A stretch of 64,000 nucleotides of DNA from Kribbella pratensis (GTDB lineage: Bacteria > Actinomycetota > Actinomycetes > Propionibacteriales > Kribbellaceae): positions 987,838 through 1,051,837 of the forward strand of contig NZ_SODP01000002.1 of assembly GCF_004365355.1 (NCBI RefSeq), in the 5' to 3' direction. The notes beneath the pieces were generated by a model. That model ran no database searches. It saw only the letters and a program-made list of their open reading frames with translations, and was not told where the DNA came from. Position numbers and translations under genes: made by a program. Shown piece by piece: positions 16,978 through 24,562 of this stretch. The number at the start of each line of letters is the position of its first letter. The stretch's first letter is position 1.

Positions 16978-17815
16978 GCTCGCGCTCGCGATGCAGCCCG
17001 ACCGCGACGACGATGATCGCAACCGCTGCCAGTTCGGCCGGCCGCGGGAACTGTCGCAGTACGACGGCACCGATCACCGTCGCCGTGGCGGGCAGCAACG
17101 CCAGCATCAACGCGAACGTGGACCGCTTCAACCGTGCCATCGCGAGCTGATCCGCGACGTACGGAATCACCGACGAGCAAACACCGACCCCGACTGCTGC
17201 GGCGAGCAGCCCGGGATCGGTGAACGCGGGGACGGCAGCGCGCAGCCCGACCGGTAGCGCGAGGACGGACGCAACTCCCATCGCGAGGGCGAGACCGTCG
17301 ATCCGGCGCAGTCCTTCGACTCGGGACATGCGGTGCCCGAGGACGACGTACGCCGCGAAGAGGACGGCGTTGAGTGCGGTGAAGACCATCCCGATCCAGT
17401 CGTGGGACAGGCGGATGTCGGTCAGCACATAGACGCCGCCGACTGCGAGCACCAGAGCCAGCAAGTTGCGCAGTGAACGCACCGCGATCGCTGCGAGCAC
17501 GATCACCGGGGCGAACTCGGCCGCGGCGACCGTGCCGAGTGGGATGCGATCGATCGCCAGGTAGAAGCAGCAGTTCATCACCGCGAGGACGGCGCCCCAC
17601 GCGATCACGAGTCGGCGCGTGCCCCAGGAGAGCAGACGCCAGGCGCGCCACGGCCGGCGCCAGATCGAGAAGATCAGCCCGGCCGCAGCGATCCGTAGCC
17701 AAGCCACGCCGAGTGGATCGATCCGCGCGAACAGCAGCACGGCGAAGGCAGGGCCGAGGTAGTGGAAGACCGCACTGACGATGAAGTAGGCCTGTGGCGG
17801 TACCGTCCGTCGCAT
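16964..17815 (-). CDS. EamA-family transporter (RhtA-like drug/metabolite exporter)
   Basis: A 283-residue membrane protein with about ten hydrophobic segments in two EamA repeats. The second repeat ends with RLKRSTFALMLALLPATATV, a strong signature of the RhtA threonine/homoserine exporter group. Export of amino acids or related metabolites is likely; the substrate is not fixed. The chosen ATG starts RRTVPPQAYFIVSAVF, just before the first helix; an alternative ATG 36 bases upstream is possible, neither having a strong ribosome site. Confidence 0.85.
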   Translation of the reverse strand: MRRTVPPQAYFIVSAVFHYLGPAFAVLLFARIDPLGVAWLRIAAAGLIFSIWRRPWRAWRLLSWGTRRLVIAWGAVLAVMNCCFYLAIDRIPLGTVAAAEFAPVIVLAAIAVRSLRNLLALVLAVGGVYVLTDIRLSHDWIGMVFTALNAVLFAAYVVLGHRMSRVEGLRRIDGLALAMGVASVLALPVGLRAAVPAFTDPGLLAAAVGVGVCSSVIPYVADQLAMARLKRSTFALMLALLPATATVIGAVVLRQFPRPAELAAVAIIVVAVGLHREREPRSP

Positions 17816-17901
17816 CACTTCACGGTAGGAACCAGAACCCGGTAGGGCCATGACGTTTCGGTAAGCTCCGGGGCCTGATCCTTTCCACATGTGATACTGC
17901 G

Positions 17902-18702
17902 GTGGTGTTCGCTGCTCTGGCCAGTTCCTTACTGCTGCTCGTGTCGCCACTGACTGCTCAAGCGGAGGTGGAGGCCACCCCGGTGAAGACGCTGACGTTC
18001 AACATCCACCACGGCGCGGGTGTCGACGGGAAGCTCGACCTCGAGCGGGTCGCGAAGACGATCGAGGCCTCCGGTGCGTCGGTCGTCGGCCTGCAGGAGG
18101 TCGACAAGTACTTCGACGCGCGCAGCAACTGGGTCGATCAGCCGGCTTGGCTCGCTGCACGGTTGAAGATGAACTACGTGTTCGCCGCCAACCTGGACTG
18201 GGATCCGCTGGAGCCGGGCAAGCCCCGTCGTCAGTACGGGACGCTGGTGTTGTCGAAGTACCCGATCGTTGACTCACGCAACAGTCTGCTGCCGCTGCAT
18301 CCGGGGAGCGAGCAGCGGGGTCTGCTCGAGGCATTGATCGACGTCGGCGGTACGCCGTTGCGCTTCGCCGACACGCACCTGACCACGAAGGACGACGGCG
18401 AGCGGATCGAGCAGGTGAACGCGATCGTTGCCCTGCTCAAGGATGCGCCCGAGGCAACGGTGCTGGTCGGCGACTTCAACGCCCTACCGACGTCGGCCGA
18501 GGTGAGGACACTGACCACACACTGGACCGACACCTGGCCGGAGAAGGGCTTGGGGCTCGGGCTCACCAGCCCGGTGCCGCTGCCGACCAAGCGGATCGAC
18601 TACCAGCTGCACAGTGCGCAACTGGCGCCGACCGCGGTGTCTGTCCCGGTCAGCTTCGCCTCCGACCATCTCCCGGTCGCGGCCACCTATTCGTTGAGCT
18701 GA
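17902..18702 (+). CDS. Secreted endonuclease/exonuclease/phosphatase-fold protein
   Basis: A 266-residue exported metal-dependent phosphoesterase of the EEP superfamily. A short signal peptide (VFAALASSLLLLVSPLTAQAE) is followed by the fold's motifs: TFNIHHGAG, VVGLQEVD (Glu metal ligand), VLVGDFNALP (D-x-N) and SDHLPV (His). Similar secreted proteins cleave nucleic acids, phospholipids or inositol phosphates; the target is unknown. Two adjacent GTG codons are possible starts; GATACT lies six bases before the second, so a leaderless start there is also possible. Confidence 0.87.
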   Translation: MVFAALASSLLLLVSPLTAQAEVEATPVKTLTFNIHHGAGVDGKLDLERVAKTIEASGASVVGLQEVDKYFDARSNWVDQPAWLAARLKMNYVFAANLDWDPLEPGKPRRQYGTLVLSKYPIVDSRNSLLPLHPGSEQRGLLEALIDVGGTPLRFADTHLTTKDDGERIEQVNAIVALLKDAPEATVLVGDFNALPTSAEVRTLTTHWTDTWPEKGLGLGLTSPVPLPTKRIDYQLHSAQLAPTAVSVPVSFASDHLPVAATYSLS

Positions 18703-19154
18703 CCCTCGTAGGCCTCTACGGACCAACTGGCCGCGGTTTTCGTGACCAGCTTGGCGCCCAGGCGTTCGTAGAAGCGGTAGCCGGCTGTGTTTTCCAGGCG
18801 CAGACCCCAGCCGATCGGGAGGCGATCCGGCAGCGCGTACCGGGCCAGGCCGAGCATCAACTGGCGACCGACACCGGCGTCGCGGAACTGCTCGCGGACG
18901 TAGAGGTCGTCCAGCGCGAGCCGATCGCCGCCGACCCAGAGGTACGGGCGACGCAGCGCGGACACGTAGCCCGCCGCAACCCCGTCTACCTCTGCAAGCA
19001 ACACAATCACCTCGTCGCGTCCGAGGAACCCTTGCCAATCCTGCAGGCTTGCTGTCACGTACTGCTGCTGATCCTGGTACGCCGCCAGCTCCCCCAGCAT
19101 CGTCAGCACTGTCTCTGCGTCCGCGACCACCGCGCGGCGGATCTCAATGGACAT
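18687..19154 (-). CDS. GNAT acetyltransferase
   Basis: A 155-residue GNAT N-acetyltransferase. The acetyl-CoA loop is REQFRDAGVGRQLMLGLARY near residue 90, preceded by LALDDLYV and followed by LRLENTAGYRFYERLGAK, the usual motif B. Its start overlaps the end of the exporter gene upstream by 11 bases, so it is probably the second gene of that operon and might modify an amine compound handled by the pump. The 3' end overlaps the EEP gene by 16 bases. Confidence 0.87.
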   Translation of the reverse strand: MSIEIRRAVVADAETVLTMLGELAAYQDQQQYVTASLQDWQGFLGRDEVIVLLAEVDGVAAGYVSALRRPYLWVGGDRLALDDLYVREQFRDAGVGRQLMLGLARYALPDRLPIGWGLRLENTAGYRFYERLGAKLVTKTAASWSVEAYEGQLNE

Positions 19155-20523
19155 GAACCCCTCCGGTTGCAGGCTTGAACGCCGGTACGACGATCAGCGC
19201 GAGGACAGCCGCGACCGCTGCGGTGACCGCGGCGAACGTGAACCCGCTGGAGAACCCGGTCGACACCGTGCCGGCGAGACTTGCCGCCGCCACACTCGAC
19301 ACGACCGCAACGCCGAGCGATGCGCCGAACTCGTGGAACGTACTCAGGATGCCGGAAGCGAGGCCCGCCTCCCGATGGTCGATCTGCGCGAACGTCGTGG
19401 TCGAGGCCGCCACGAATGCGGCGCCGAGTCCTACGGTCCCGACGGTCATCCCGATCACGATCTCGGTAGCACCCTCCCAGATCGCGGGGACAGCGACACC
19501 GATCGCGGTGATCGCGAATCCGGCGACGGCGACCGGGCGTGCGCCGACCCGTCCGACGAGTTGGCCGGCCAGATGCGCGCCGACGATCGCGGCGATTGCC
19601 ACCGGCAAGAACAACAGACCGGTGCGCAAAGCGCCGTACTGCTTGAAGTGCTGTAGGTAGAAGGATCCGAGGAAGAACATCGAGATCATCAGAGCGGTTG
19701 CGATCAGCAACATGAAGGTGCCTACGGCAACAGGTCGGCGGGTGAGGATCCGGAGGTCCATCAGCGGCGAGCGGACGGAGCGCTGGACCCAGGCGAAAAC
19801 GCCGTACAGTACGAGGGCGCCGGCGAGCGTGCCGAGGGTTGCGGCCGAGAGCCAGCCGCGGTCACCGGCGTTGATCAGCGCGTAGATCGCCGTACCTGTG
19901 CCTGCTGTGACGAGAAGAGCGCCGGGTACGTCGAGGCGGCCCTGCTCCTCGCTCGGGCGATCCGCGGGGAGCAGACGGAGCAGGAGGATGAACACGATCA
20001 GGCCGATGGGCAGGTTGATGTAGAAGACCCACTGCCAGCCGGGGCCCGCGGTGAGCAGGCCGCCGAGCAGTACGCCGATCGCGGCGCCGCCACCGCCCAT
20101 CGCAGACCAGATGCCCAGCGCCTTGTTGCGTTCGTCGCCGTCGAACGTCTTGGTGACGACGGACAACGCGGCCGGCGAGAGCATCGCGGCGCCGATGCCT
20201 TGAGCAACGCGGCCGCCGAGGAGAAGCTCGGGCCCATTGGCCAGGCCGGTGACGAGCGAGGCCAGGGTGAAGACGATCAGGCCGGTCAGTACGACGCGGC
20301 GCGAGCCGAACAGGTCGGCGGCGCGGCCGCCCAGCAGCATCAAGCCGCCGAACATCAGCGTGTACGCGCTGACCACCCAGGTGAGGGTCTCGCGGCTGAG
20401 CCCGAGATCGGACTGGATGTTCGGGAGCGCGATCGCGACCACCGTCACGTCGAGGATCAGCATGAACTGCGCGACGGCGAGCAGCCCCAGCAGTCGCCAC
20501 CGCCGCGGGTCGGGTTGATTCAT
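19144..20523 (-). CDS. Multidrug MFS exporter (DHA2/EmrB-QacA type)
   Basis: A 459-residue membrane protein of the drug:H+ antiporter-2 group. Helix 1 carries the DHA signature LDVTVVAIALPNIQSDLGLS, followed by WVVSAYTLMFGGLMLLGGRA and DLFGSRRV. Expected to extrude hydrophobic compounds using the proton gradient. It diverges from a TetR gene with 113 bases between starts that contain three copies of one operator-like sequence, so substrate-induced derepression is likely. A GNAT gene follows with an overlap. Confidence 0.9.
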   Translation of the reverse strand: MNQPDPRRWRLLGLLAVAQFMLILDVTVVAIALPNIQSDLGLSRETLTWVVSAYTLMFGGLMLLGGRAADLFGSRRVVLTGLIVFTLASLVTGLANGPELLLGGRVAQGIGAAMLSPAALSVVTKTFDGDERNKALGIWSAMGGGGAAIGVLLGGLLTAGPGWQWVFYINLPIGLIVFILLLRLLPADRPSEEQGRLDVPGALLVTAGTGTAIYALINAGDRGWLSAATLGTLAGALVLYGVFAWVQRSVRSPLMDLRILTRRPVAVGTFMLLIATALMISMFFLGSFYLQHFKQYGALRTGLLFLPVAIAAIVGAHLAGQLVGRVGARPVAVAGFAITAIGVAVPAIWEGATEIVIGMTVGTVGLGAAFVAASTTTFAQIDHREAGLASGILSTFHEFGASLGVAVVSSVAAASLAGTVSTGFSSGFTFAAVTAAVAAVLALIVVPAFKPATGGVHVH

Positions 20524-20539
20524 GGGTCATCCTTAAGTC

Positions 20540-20618
20540 GAACAGCCGTGTACGGGTTAGATCAGTACCGTAACTCGTACACTGGTGTTCAACAAGAGGA
20601 ATTCGTACAGTGGTGTTC
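20540..20618. promoter_or_regulatory. Three TetR-type operators between exporter and regulator
   Basis: CGTACACTGGTGTTC (20576-20590) and CGTACAGTGGTGTTC (20604-20618) are direct repeats differing at one base, and GAACAGCCGTGTACG (20540-20554) is the same sequence inverted with two differences. Each is itself a near-palindrome (GTACAC..GTGTTC). Their position between the divergent exporter and TetR starts makes them the probable binding sites of that regulator. Confidence 0.75.
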
Positions 20619-20636
20619 GAGATGAGGAGGCGGTCG

Positions 20637-21206
20637 ATGGCGGTGACCACCCGGCGGGCGGACGCGCAGCGCAACATCGCGGCGATCCTGACCGCGGCGG
20701 CCGAGTGCCTGAGCCGCGATCCGGCCGCGAGCACGTCGGAGATCGCGAAGGCGGCCGGGGTCGGACGGGTCACGCTGTACGGCCACTTCCCGTCCCGGGC
20801 CGAGCTCGTCGACGCGGTGTTCGTCCAGGCGATCGCGACCGGCGAGGAGACGCTCGGGCAGGTCGATCTGACCGGTGACCCGCGCGAGGCGCTGGCCCGG
20901 TTGACCGAGTCGAGCTGGCAGCTGGTCGACCAGTACCGCGCGCTACTGCTCGCGGCTCAGGACGCGCTGCCGCCGGGGCGGGTGCAAGAGCTGCACGCCG
21001 ACCCGATGGCACGCGTGGAACGTCTACTGGAACGCGGCCGCGCCGAAGGCGTCTTCCGCAGCGACCTGCCAACCTCGTGGCTGGTCAGCGTCATGCACAA
21101 CGTCATGCACGGCGCTGCAAGCGAACTTCAAGCCGGCCGCATCACGTCCGACCAAGCCGCGCCGTACATCACCGCGACCTTGCTGAGCGCGTTCGCTCCT
21201 GCCTGA
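20637..21206 (+). CDS. TetR family transcriptional regulator of the divergent exporter
   Basis: A 189-residue repressor. The N-terminal helix-turn-helix is STSEIAKAAGVGRVTLYGHF (about residues 40-60), the rest is a helical ligand-binding domain rich in Ala and Leu. AGGAGG seven bases before the ATG decides this start over a GTG 27 bases upstream. It probably represses itself and the divergent DHA2 exporter through the three repeated operators between them. Confidence 0.9.
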   Translation: MAVTTRRADAQRNIAAILTAAAECLSRDPAASTSEIAKAAGVGRVTLYGHFPSRAELVDAVFVQAIATGEETLGQVDLTGDPREALARLTESSWQLVDQYRALLLAAQDALPPGRVQELHADPMARVERLLERGRAEGVFRSDLPTSWLVSVMHNVMHGAASELQAGRITSDQAAPYITATLLSAFAPA

Positions 21207-21569
21207 CTACTCCAGCCAGACGGTTTCGAACGTGGGGTTGGCGTGGATGTGGACTGCTTCGTAGCCGCCGGGACCGGTGCGGAACTTGTGCGGGGTGTCG
21301 GCGGGAACGACCAGGATCTGGCCGGCCCGGCCGACGATCTCCTCGGTGCCGACCGTGAACGTCGCCGTACCGCGCCGGATGATGAACGTCTCGGCGTACG
21401 GATGCTTGTGCAACCGCGGCCCAGCGCCCTCCTTCGTGGTCGACTCGAGAATCAACGAGACCCCAGCCCCACCTGGCAACTGGGTGTAGTTCTCGGTCCA
21501 CTCCTCCCCGTCGTCCCGCCCGTCGGCCCGGTCGATCACCACGGCCCCCGATTTCGCGATCTCCGTCAT
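21207..21569 (-). CDS. Cupin domain protein
   Basis: A 120-residue single-domain cupin. The first metal motif is RLHKHPYAETFIIRRGTATF (His and Glu ligands) and the second is GPGGYEAVHIHANP. Likely a small metal-binding enzyme or sensor; no substrate is indicated. A strong site (GAGGAGGGTGG) precedes the ATG. Its stop codon directly abuts the end of the convergent TetR gene with no space. Confidence 0.87.
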   Translation of the reverse strand: MTEIAKSGAVVIDRADGRDDGEEWTENYTQLPGGAGVSLILESTTKEGAGPRLHKHPYAETFIIRRGTATFTVGTEEIVGRAGQILVVPADTPHKFRTGPGGYEAVHIHANPTFETVWLE

Positions 21570-21618
21570 GCCACCCTCCTCGCTGGTCCTAGTCACCGTA
21601 GCTTCGCGCACGGTCCTT

Positions 21619-22812
21619 TCACATCCCTTTCGCCGTACGTCGAAGGCCGGCTCCGGCGATGCGGCCGGCCACCGGAGCGAGGCCGGCGACGACGACCGCG
21701 AGTACGGCGACGCCACCCAGCGCGACCGGAAGCGACCAGTGCGAGGACACCGCGCCGACTGCCGCCGGGCCGATCAGGAATCCGAGATAGGCGATCGTGG
21801 TCACCACCGAGATCGCACCCGCGCGCCGCTCGGGACCGGCCCAAGCGCCGGCCATCCCGATGATCGTCGGCGCGCAGACCGACGTACCAAGACCCGCGAC
21901 TCCGATACCGGCCAGAGCTGCCCAAGGATGGTTCGCGGTGGCCGCGGCCAGCGAGCCGATGGCGGCGACGACGCCGCCGACGACCAGGAGCTGGACCGGC
22001 CGGAACCGCTTCAGGACAGCATTGCCGGCGAACCGGCCCGTGGCGGCTGCAGCGGCGAAGACTGCGGGCGCGATGGATGCCAGGCCGGCCGGGGCGTTCA
22101 GCGAGGTATCCAGATGTACGGCGCTCCAGCTCTGCCACGCGTTCTCGACGAGGTAGGCGATCGCGCACAGCACACCGAACATGAGGAGCGCCGGCTCCAG
22201 CCCGCTCCTCGGAGTTTCGGCGGCAGCCGGCACGTCCTGTGCGCCGCCCGAGGGGGCGGCCGGTGCGCTGTCCCGTGGCACGAAGACAACGAGCGCGGTG
22301 ATCACGATCAGAGCGCCCGCCCCGCCCAGCACGGGCAGTGCGCCCACCCCGGCGGCGCGGAGTCCCGCCGTACTGAGGCTTGCGACCACGACGGCGACCG
22401 AGAACATGCCGTGCGCGAGGTTCATCACCGGCCGCCCGGACACCGCCTCAGCGTGGGATCCGGTTGCATTGATGGCCACGTCCATCGCACCAGACGTTGC
22501 TCCCAGCAACAACAAGGCCGCGCTCAGGGTGACGACCGAGCCCGCCAGTGCGGGCAGTACGCCGCAGATCGCGAACAGCACGGTCACGACCGGCAGCACC
22601 ACGCCGCCGTACCGATCGATCAGGTAGCCGGTGAACCGCATCGACACCAGGGCACCGAGTCCGATCATCAGCACCGCGACGCCGAGCTCACCGTCGTTCA
22701 CCCCGGCGCCGGCCCGGACCGCGGGCAGGATCGCGCCCCACGCTCCCCAGAACAACCCGAACACGGCGAACCCGGCGACTGTTTTCCGCACCCGCTCGAG
22801 GCTACGCGGCAT
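21619..22812 (-). CDS. MFS transporter
   Basis: A 397-residue membrane protein with 12 predicted helices (FAVFGLFWGAWGAILPAVRA first; TGYLIDRYGG as the helix 2-3 loop; GATSGAMDVAINATGSHAE in helix 4-5, typical of the fucose permease-like/Ydeh group). Substrate unknown; sugar or drug are both possible. The start codon is only 12 bases from the start of the divergent carbonic anhydrase gene, with TACGCT seven bases upstream, implying a leaderless transcript. Confidence 0.87.
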   Translation of the reverse strand: MPRSLERVRKTVAGFAVFGLFWGAWGAILPAVRAGAGVNDGELGVAVLMIGLGALVSMRFTGYLIDRYGGVVLPVVTVLFAICGVLPALAGSVVTLSAALLLLGATSGAMDVAINATGSHAEAVSGRPVMNLAHGMFSVAVVVASLSTAGLRAAGVGALPVLGGAGALIVITALVVFVPRDSAPAAPSGGAQDVPAAAETPRSGLEPALLMFGVLCAIAYLVENAWQSWSAVHLDTSLNAPAGLASIAPAVFAAAAATGRFAGNAVLKRFRPVQLLVVGGVVAAIGSLAAATANHPWAALAGIGVAGLGTSVCAPTIIGMAGAWAGPERRAGAISVVTTIAYLGFLIGPAAVGAVSSHWSLPVALGGVAVLAVVVAGLAPVAGRIAGAGLRRTAKGM

Positions 22813-22827
22813 AGGGTGCAGCGTATG
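22810..22827. promoter_or_regulatory. Twin leaderless promoters in a 12-base divergent gap
   Basis: On the + strand TAGGGT (22812-22817) is followed by seven bases and the carbonic anhydrase ATG (22825). On the - strand TACGCT (22825 to 22820) is followed by seven bases and the MFS ATG (22812). Each -10-like box begins at the last base of the opposite gene's start-codon region, so the two promoters are fully interleaved. Confidence 0.5.
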
Positions 22828-23352
22828 CCGCTGTTTTCGTTCGAAGGTAAGCGTCCGAGTGTGCACCCGGACGCGTGGATCGCGCCGACTGCGACGCTGG
22901 TCGGGGATGTGGTCGTGGAGGCGGGGGTTTCGATCTGGTACGGCGTGGTGATCCGCGCCGATCTGGGGACGATCACGATCCGCGCGGGGGCGAACATCCA
23001 GGACAACACGGTGATCCACGTCGGCCACAACGGCTGCGAGATCGGGCCGAACGCGACGGTCGGACACCAGTGCCTGGTCCACGACTGCACGATCGGCGAG
23101 CAGGCTCTCGTCGGCAACGGCGCGATCGTGCTCGACGGCGCGGTGGTCGGCGAGCGTTCGCTGGTGGCGGCCGGTTCCACGGTCACGCCCGGCGCCGTCA
23201 TCCCGCCGGAATCGGTCGCGATGGGCAGCCCGGCGAAGAAGATCGTCCCGCTCGAAGGAACCGCGAAACTCTTCGTCGACCACAACGCCGCCGTCTACCA
23301 CGCCCTCGCCGAACGCCACGCCGCCACCGTCGAGTTGGTGGAGGAGCGATGA
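22825..23352 (+). CDS. Gamma-class carbonic anhydrase family protein
   Basis: A 175-residue left-handed beta-helix protein with hexapeptide repeats. The zinc-ligand positions of the gamma class are present (DNTVIHVGHNG, then TVGHQCLVHDC), followed by GNGAIVLDGAVVGE and a C-terminal helix. Members hydrate CO2 or are inactive homologues (PaaY/CaiE/YrdA types). It is the first gene of a coupled pair: the stop overlaps the DinB start (ATGA). Confidence 0.9.
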   Translation: MPLFSFEGKRPSVHPDAWIAPTATLVGDVVVEAGVSIWYGVVIRADLGTITIRAGANIQDNTVIHVGHNGCEIGPNATVGHQCLVHDCTIGEQALVGNGAIVLDGAVVGERSLVAAGSTVTPGAVIPPESVAMGSPAKKIVPLEGTAKLFVDHNAAVYHALAERHAATVELVEER

Positions 23353-23900
23353 CCGACGAGTTCGCCAAGGCCTACCTCCACGACGAGCTGCGGTGGGTGC
23401 GGGAGTCGCTCCTGTCGACGCTCGACGGACTGCCGGAGTACGACGTACGCCGTCCACTCACGCGGACCGGGACGAACCTGCTCGGCCTGGTCAAGCACCT
23501 GGCACTGACCGAGGCTCGGTACTTCGGGGAGATCTTCGGCCGGCCGTATCCGGATCCGATCCCAACCTTCGACGATCCCGGGTTCGCGAACCACGACCAC
23601 ATGTGGGTGCGCGAACACGAGTCCCGCGCCGACGTGATCGCGGCGTACCAGCGCGCGTGCGAGCACGCCGATGCCACCATCCACGCCCTCCCGATCGACG
23701 CTCCCGGATTCGTCCCGTGGTGGCCGCGGCCCAACGTCAAACTCCTCAACATCCTGGTGCACGTCGTTGCCGAGACCAACCGCCACACGGGTCACGCCGA
23801 CATCCTCCGCGAACAACTGGGCGCGCCCACCGGCGCGTCAGACGTCGACTGGGAAGCACACCGAGCCCGGATCGAGAGCGCCGCCCGCGCGGCGAACTAG
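23349..23900 (+). CDS. DinB family protein (DUF664 type)
   Basis: A 183-residue four-helix-bundle protein of the DinB/DUF664 superfamily, members of which bind a metal with three His and in some cases act as thiol-S-transferases (mycothiol-dependent in actinobacteria). Visible ligand candidates are the His of LLGLVKHLALTEARYFGEIF and of AETNRHTGHADILREQLG. Function here is inferred only at family level. It overlaps the gamma carbonic anhydrase at its start, and its TAG stop overlaps the convergent response-regulator stop within CTAG. Confidence 0.85.
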   Translation: MTDEFAKAYLHDELRWVRESLLSTLDGLPEYDVRRPLTRTGTNLLGLVKHLALTEARYFGEIFGRPYPDPIPTFDDPGFANHDHMWVREHESRADVIAAYQRACEHADATIHALPIDAPGFVPWWPRPNVKLLNILVHVVAETNRHTGHADILREQLGAPTGASDVDWEAHRARIESAARAAN

Positions 23901-24562
23901 CTTCTCCAGTGGTAGCGGCGTTCGGGGCGTCCGGTGGTGCCGTAGCGGAGGGTGACCTGGGCTTGGCCTTGGGTGCAGAGGAACTCGAGGTACCGGCGGG
24001 CGCTGACGCGGGAGATGCCGACCTTTTCGGCGCATTCGGCGGCCGAGAGGTTGTCGGGGGTGGCGCGGAGGGCGGCGGTGACCAAGTCGGTCGTCTCCTG
24101 GCTGAGGCCCTTGGGGAGGCGATTGACCATTGGACGGGCAGGTGCGAGGACGCGGTCGACGTCCGCCTGGGACGTGACCTGATCGGGGACGCTCGCCCGG
24201 CGACGCTCGTACTCCTGTAACCGAGCCCGCAGATCCTCGAAACCGAAGGGTTTCAGCAGGTAGTTGACGACCCCCTGGCGTACGGCGCCGCGCACCGCGT
24301 CGGCCTCGCGGGCCGCGGTAATGACGAGGATGTCCACGTCAGGCCGTACGGCGCGCAGCCGGGCGATCAGGTCGATGCCGAATACGTCGGGGAGGTAGAG
24401 GTCGAGCAGCACCAGATCAGGGCGAAGGTCGGACAACGCCGCGACCGCCTGATCGCCGGAGTTCGCCGTACCGACGACCTCGAAGCCGTCCACGCGGTCC
24501 ACGAATCCGCGGTGGATGCGGGCGACCATGAAGTCGTCGTCGACGACGAGGACCGTGATCAT
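23897..24562 (-). CDS. Response regulator, CitB/DcuR type
   Basis: A 221-residue two-component regulator. The receiver domain has the acidic pocket VVDDD, phosphoacceptor Asp54 (VLLDLYLPD) and Lys104 (LLKPFGF). The C-terminal half is a winged-helix of the CitB type (LSAAECAEKVGISRVSARRY). Partnered with the CitA-like kinase encoded immediately upstream with a 4-base overlap, and predicted to activate the divergent tctCBA genes in response to a tricarboxylate or dicarboxylate. Confidence 0.92.
   Translation of the reverse strand: MITVLVVDDDFMVARIHRGFVDRVDGFEVVGTANSGDQAVAALSDLRPDLVLLDLYLPDVFGIDLIARLRAVRPDVDILVITAAREADAVRGAVRQGVVNYLLKPFGFEDLRARLQEYERRRASVPDQVTSQADVDRVLAPARPMVNRLPKGLSQETTDLVTAALRATPDNLSAAECAEKVGISRVSARRYLEFLCTQGQAQVTLRYGTTGRPERRYHWRS

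Noticed and set aside
21568..22824. A long + strand open frame opposite the MFS gene that runs into the carbonic anhydrase
   Set aside because: Only the part from 22825 on has protein character; the rest is antisense to a clear membrane protein.
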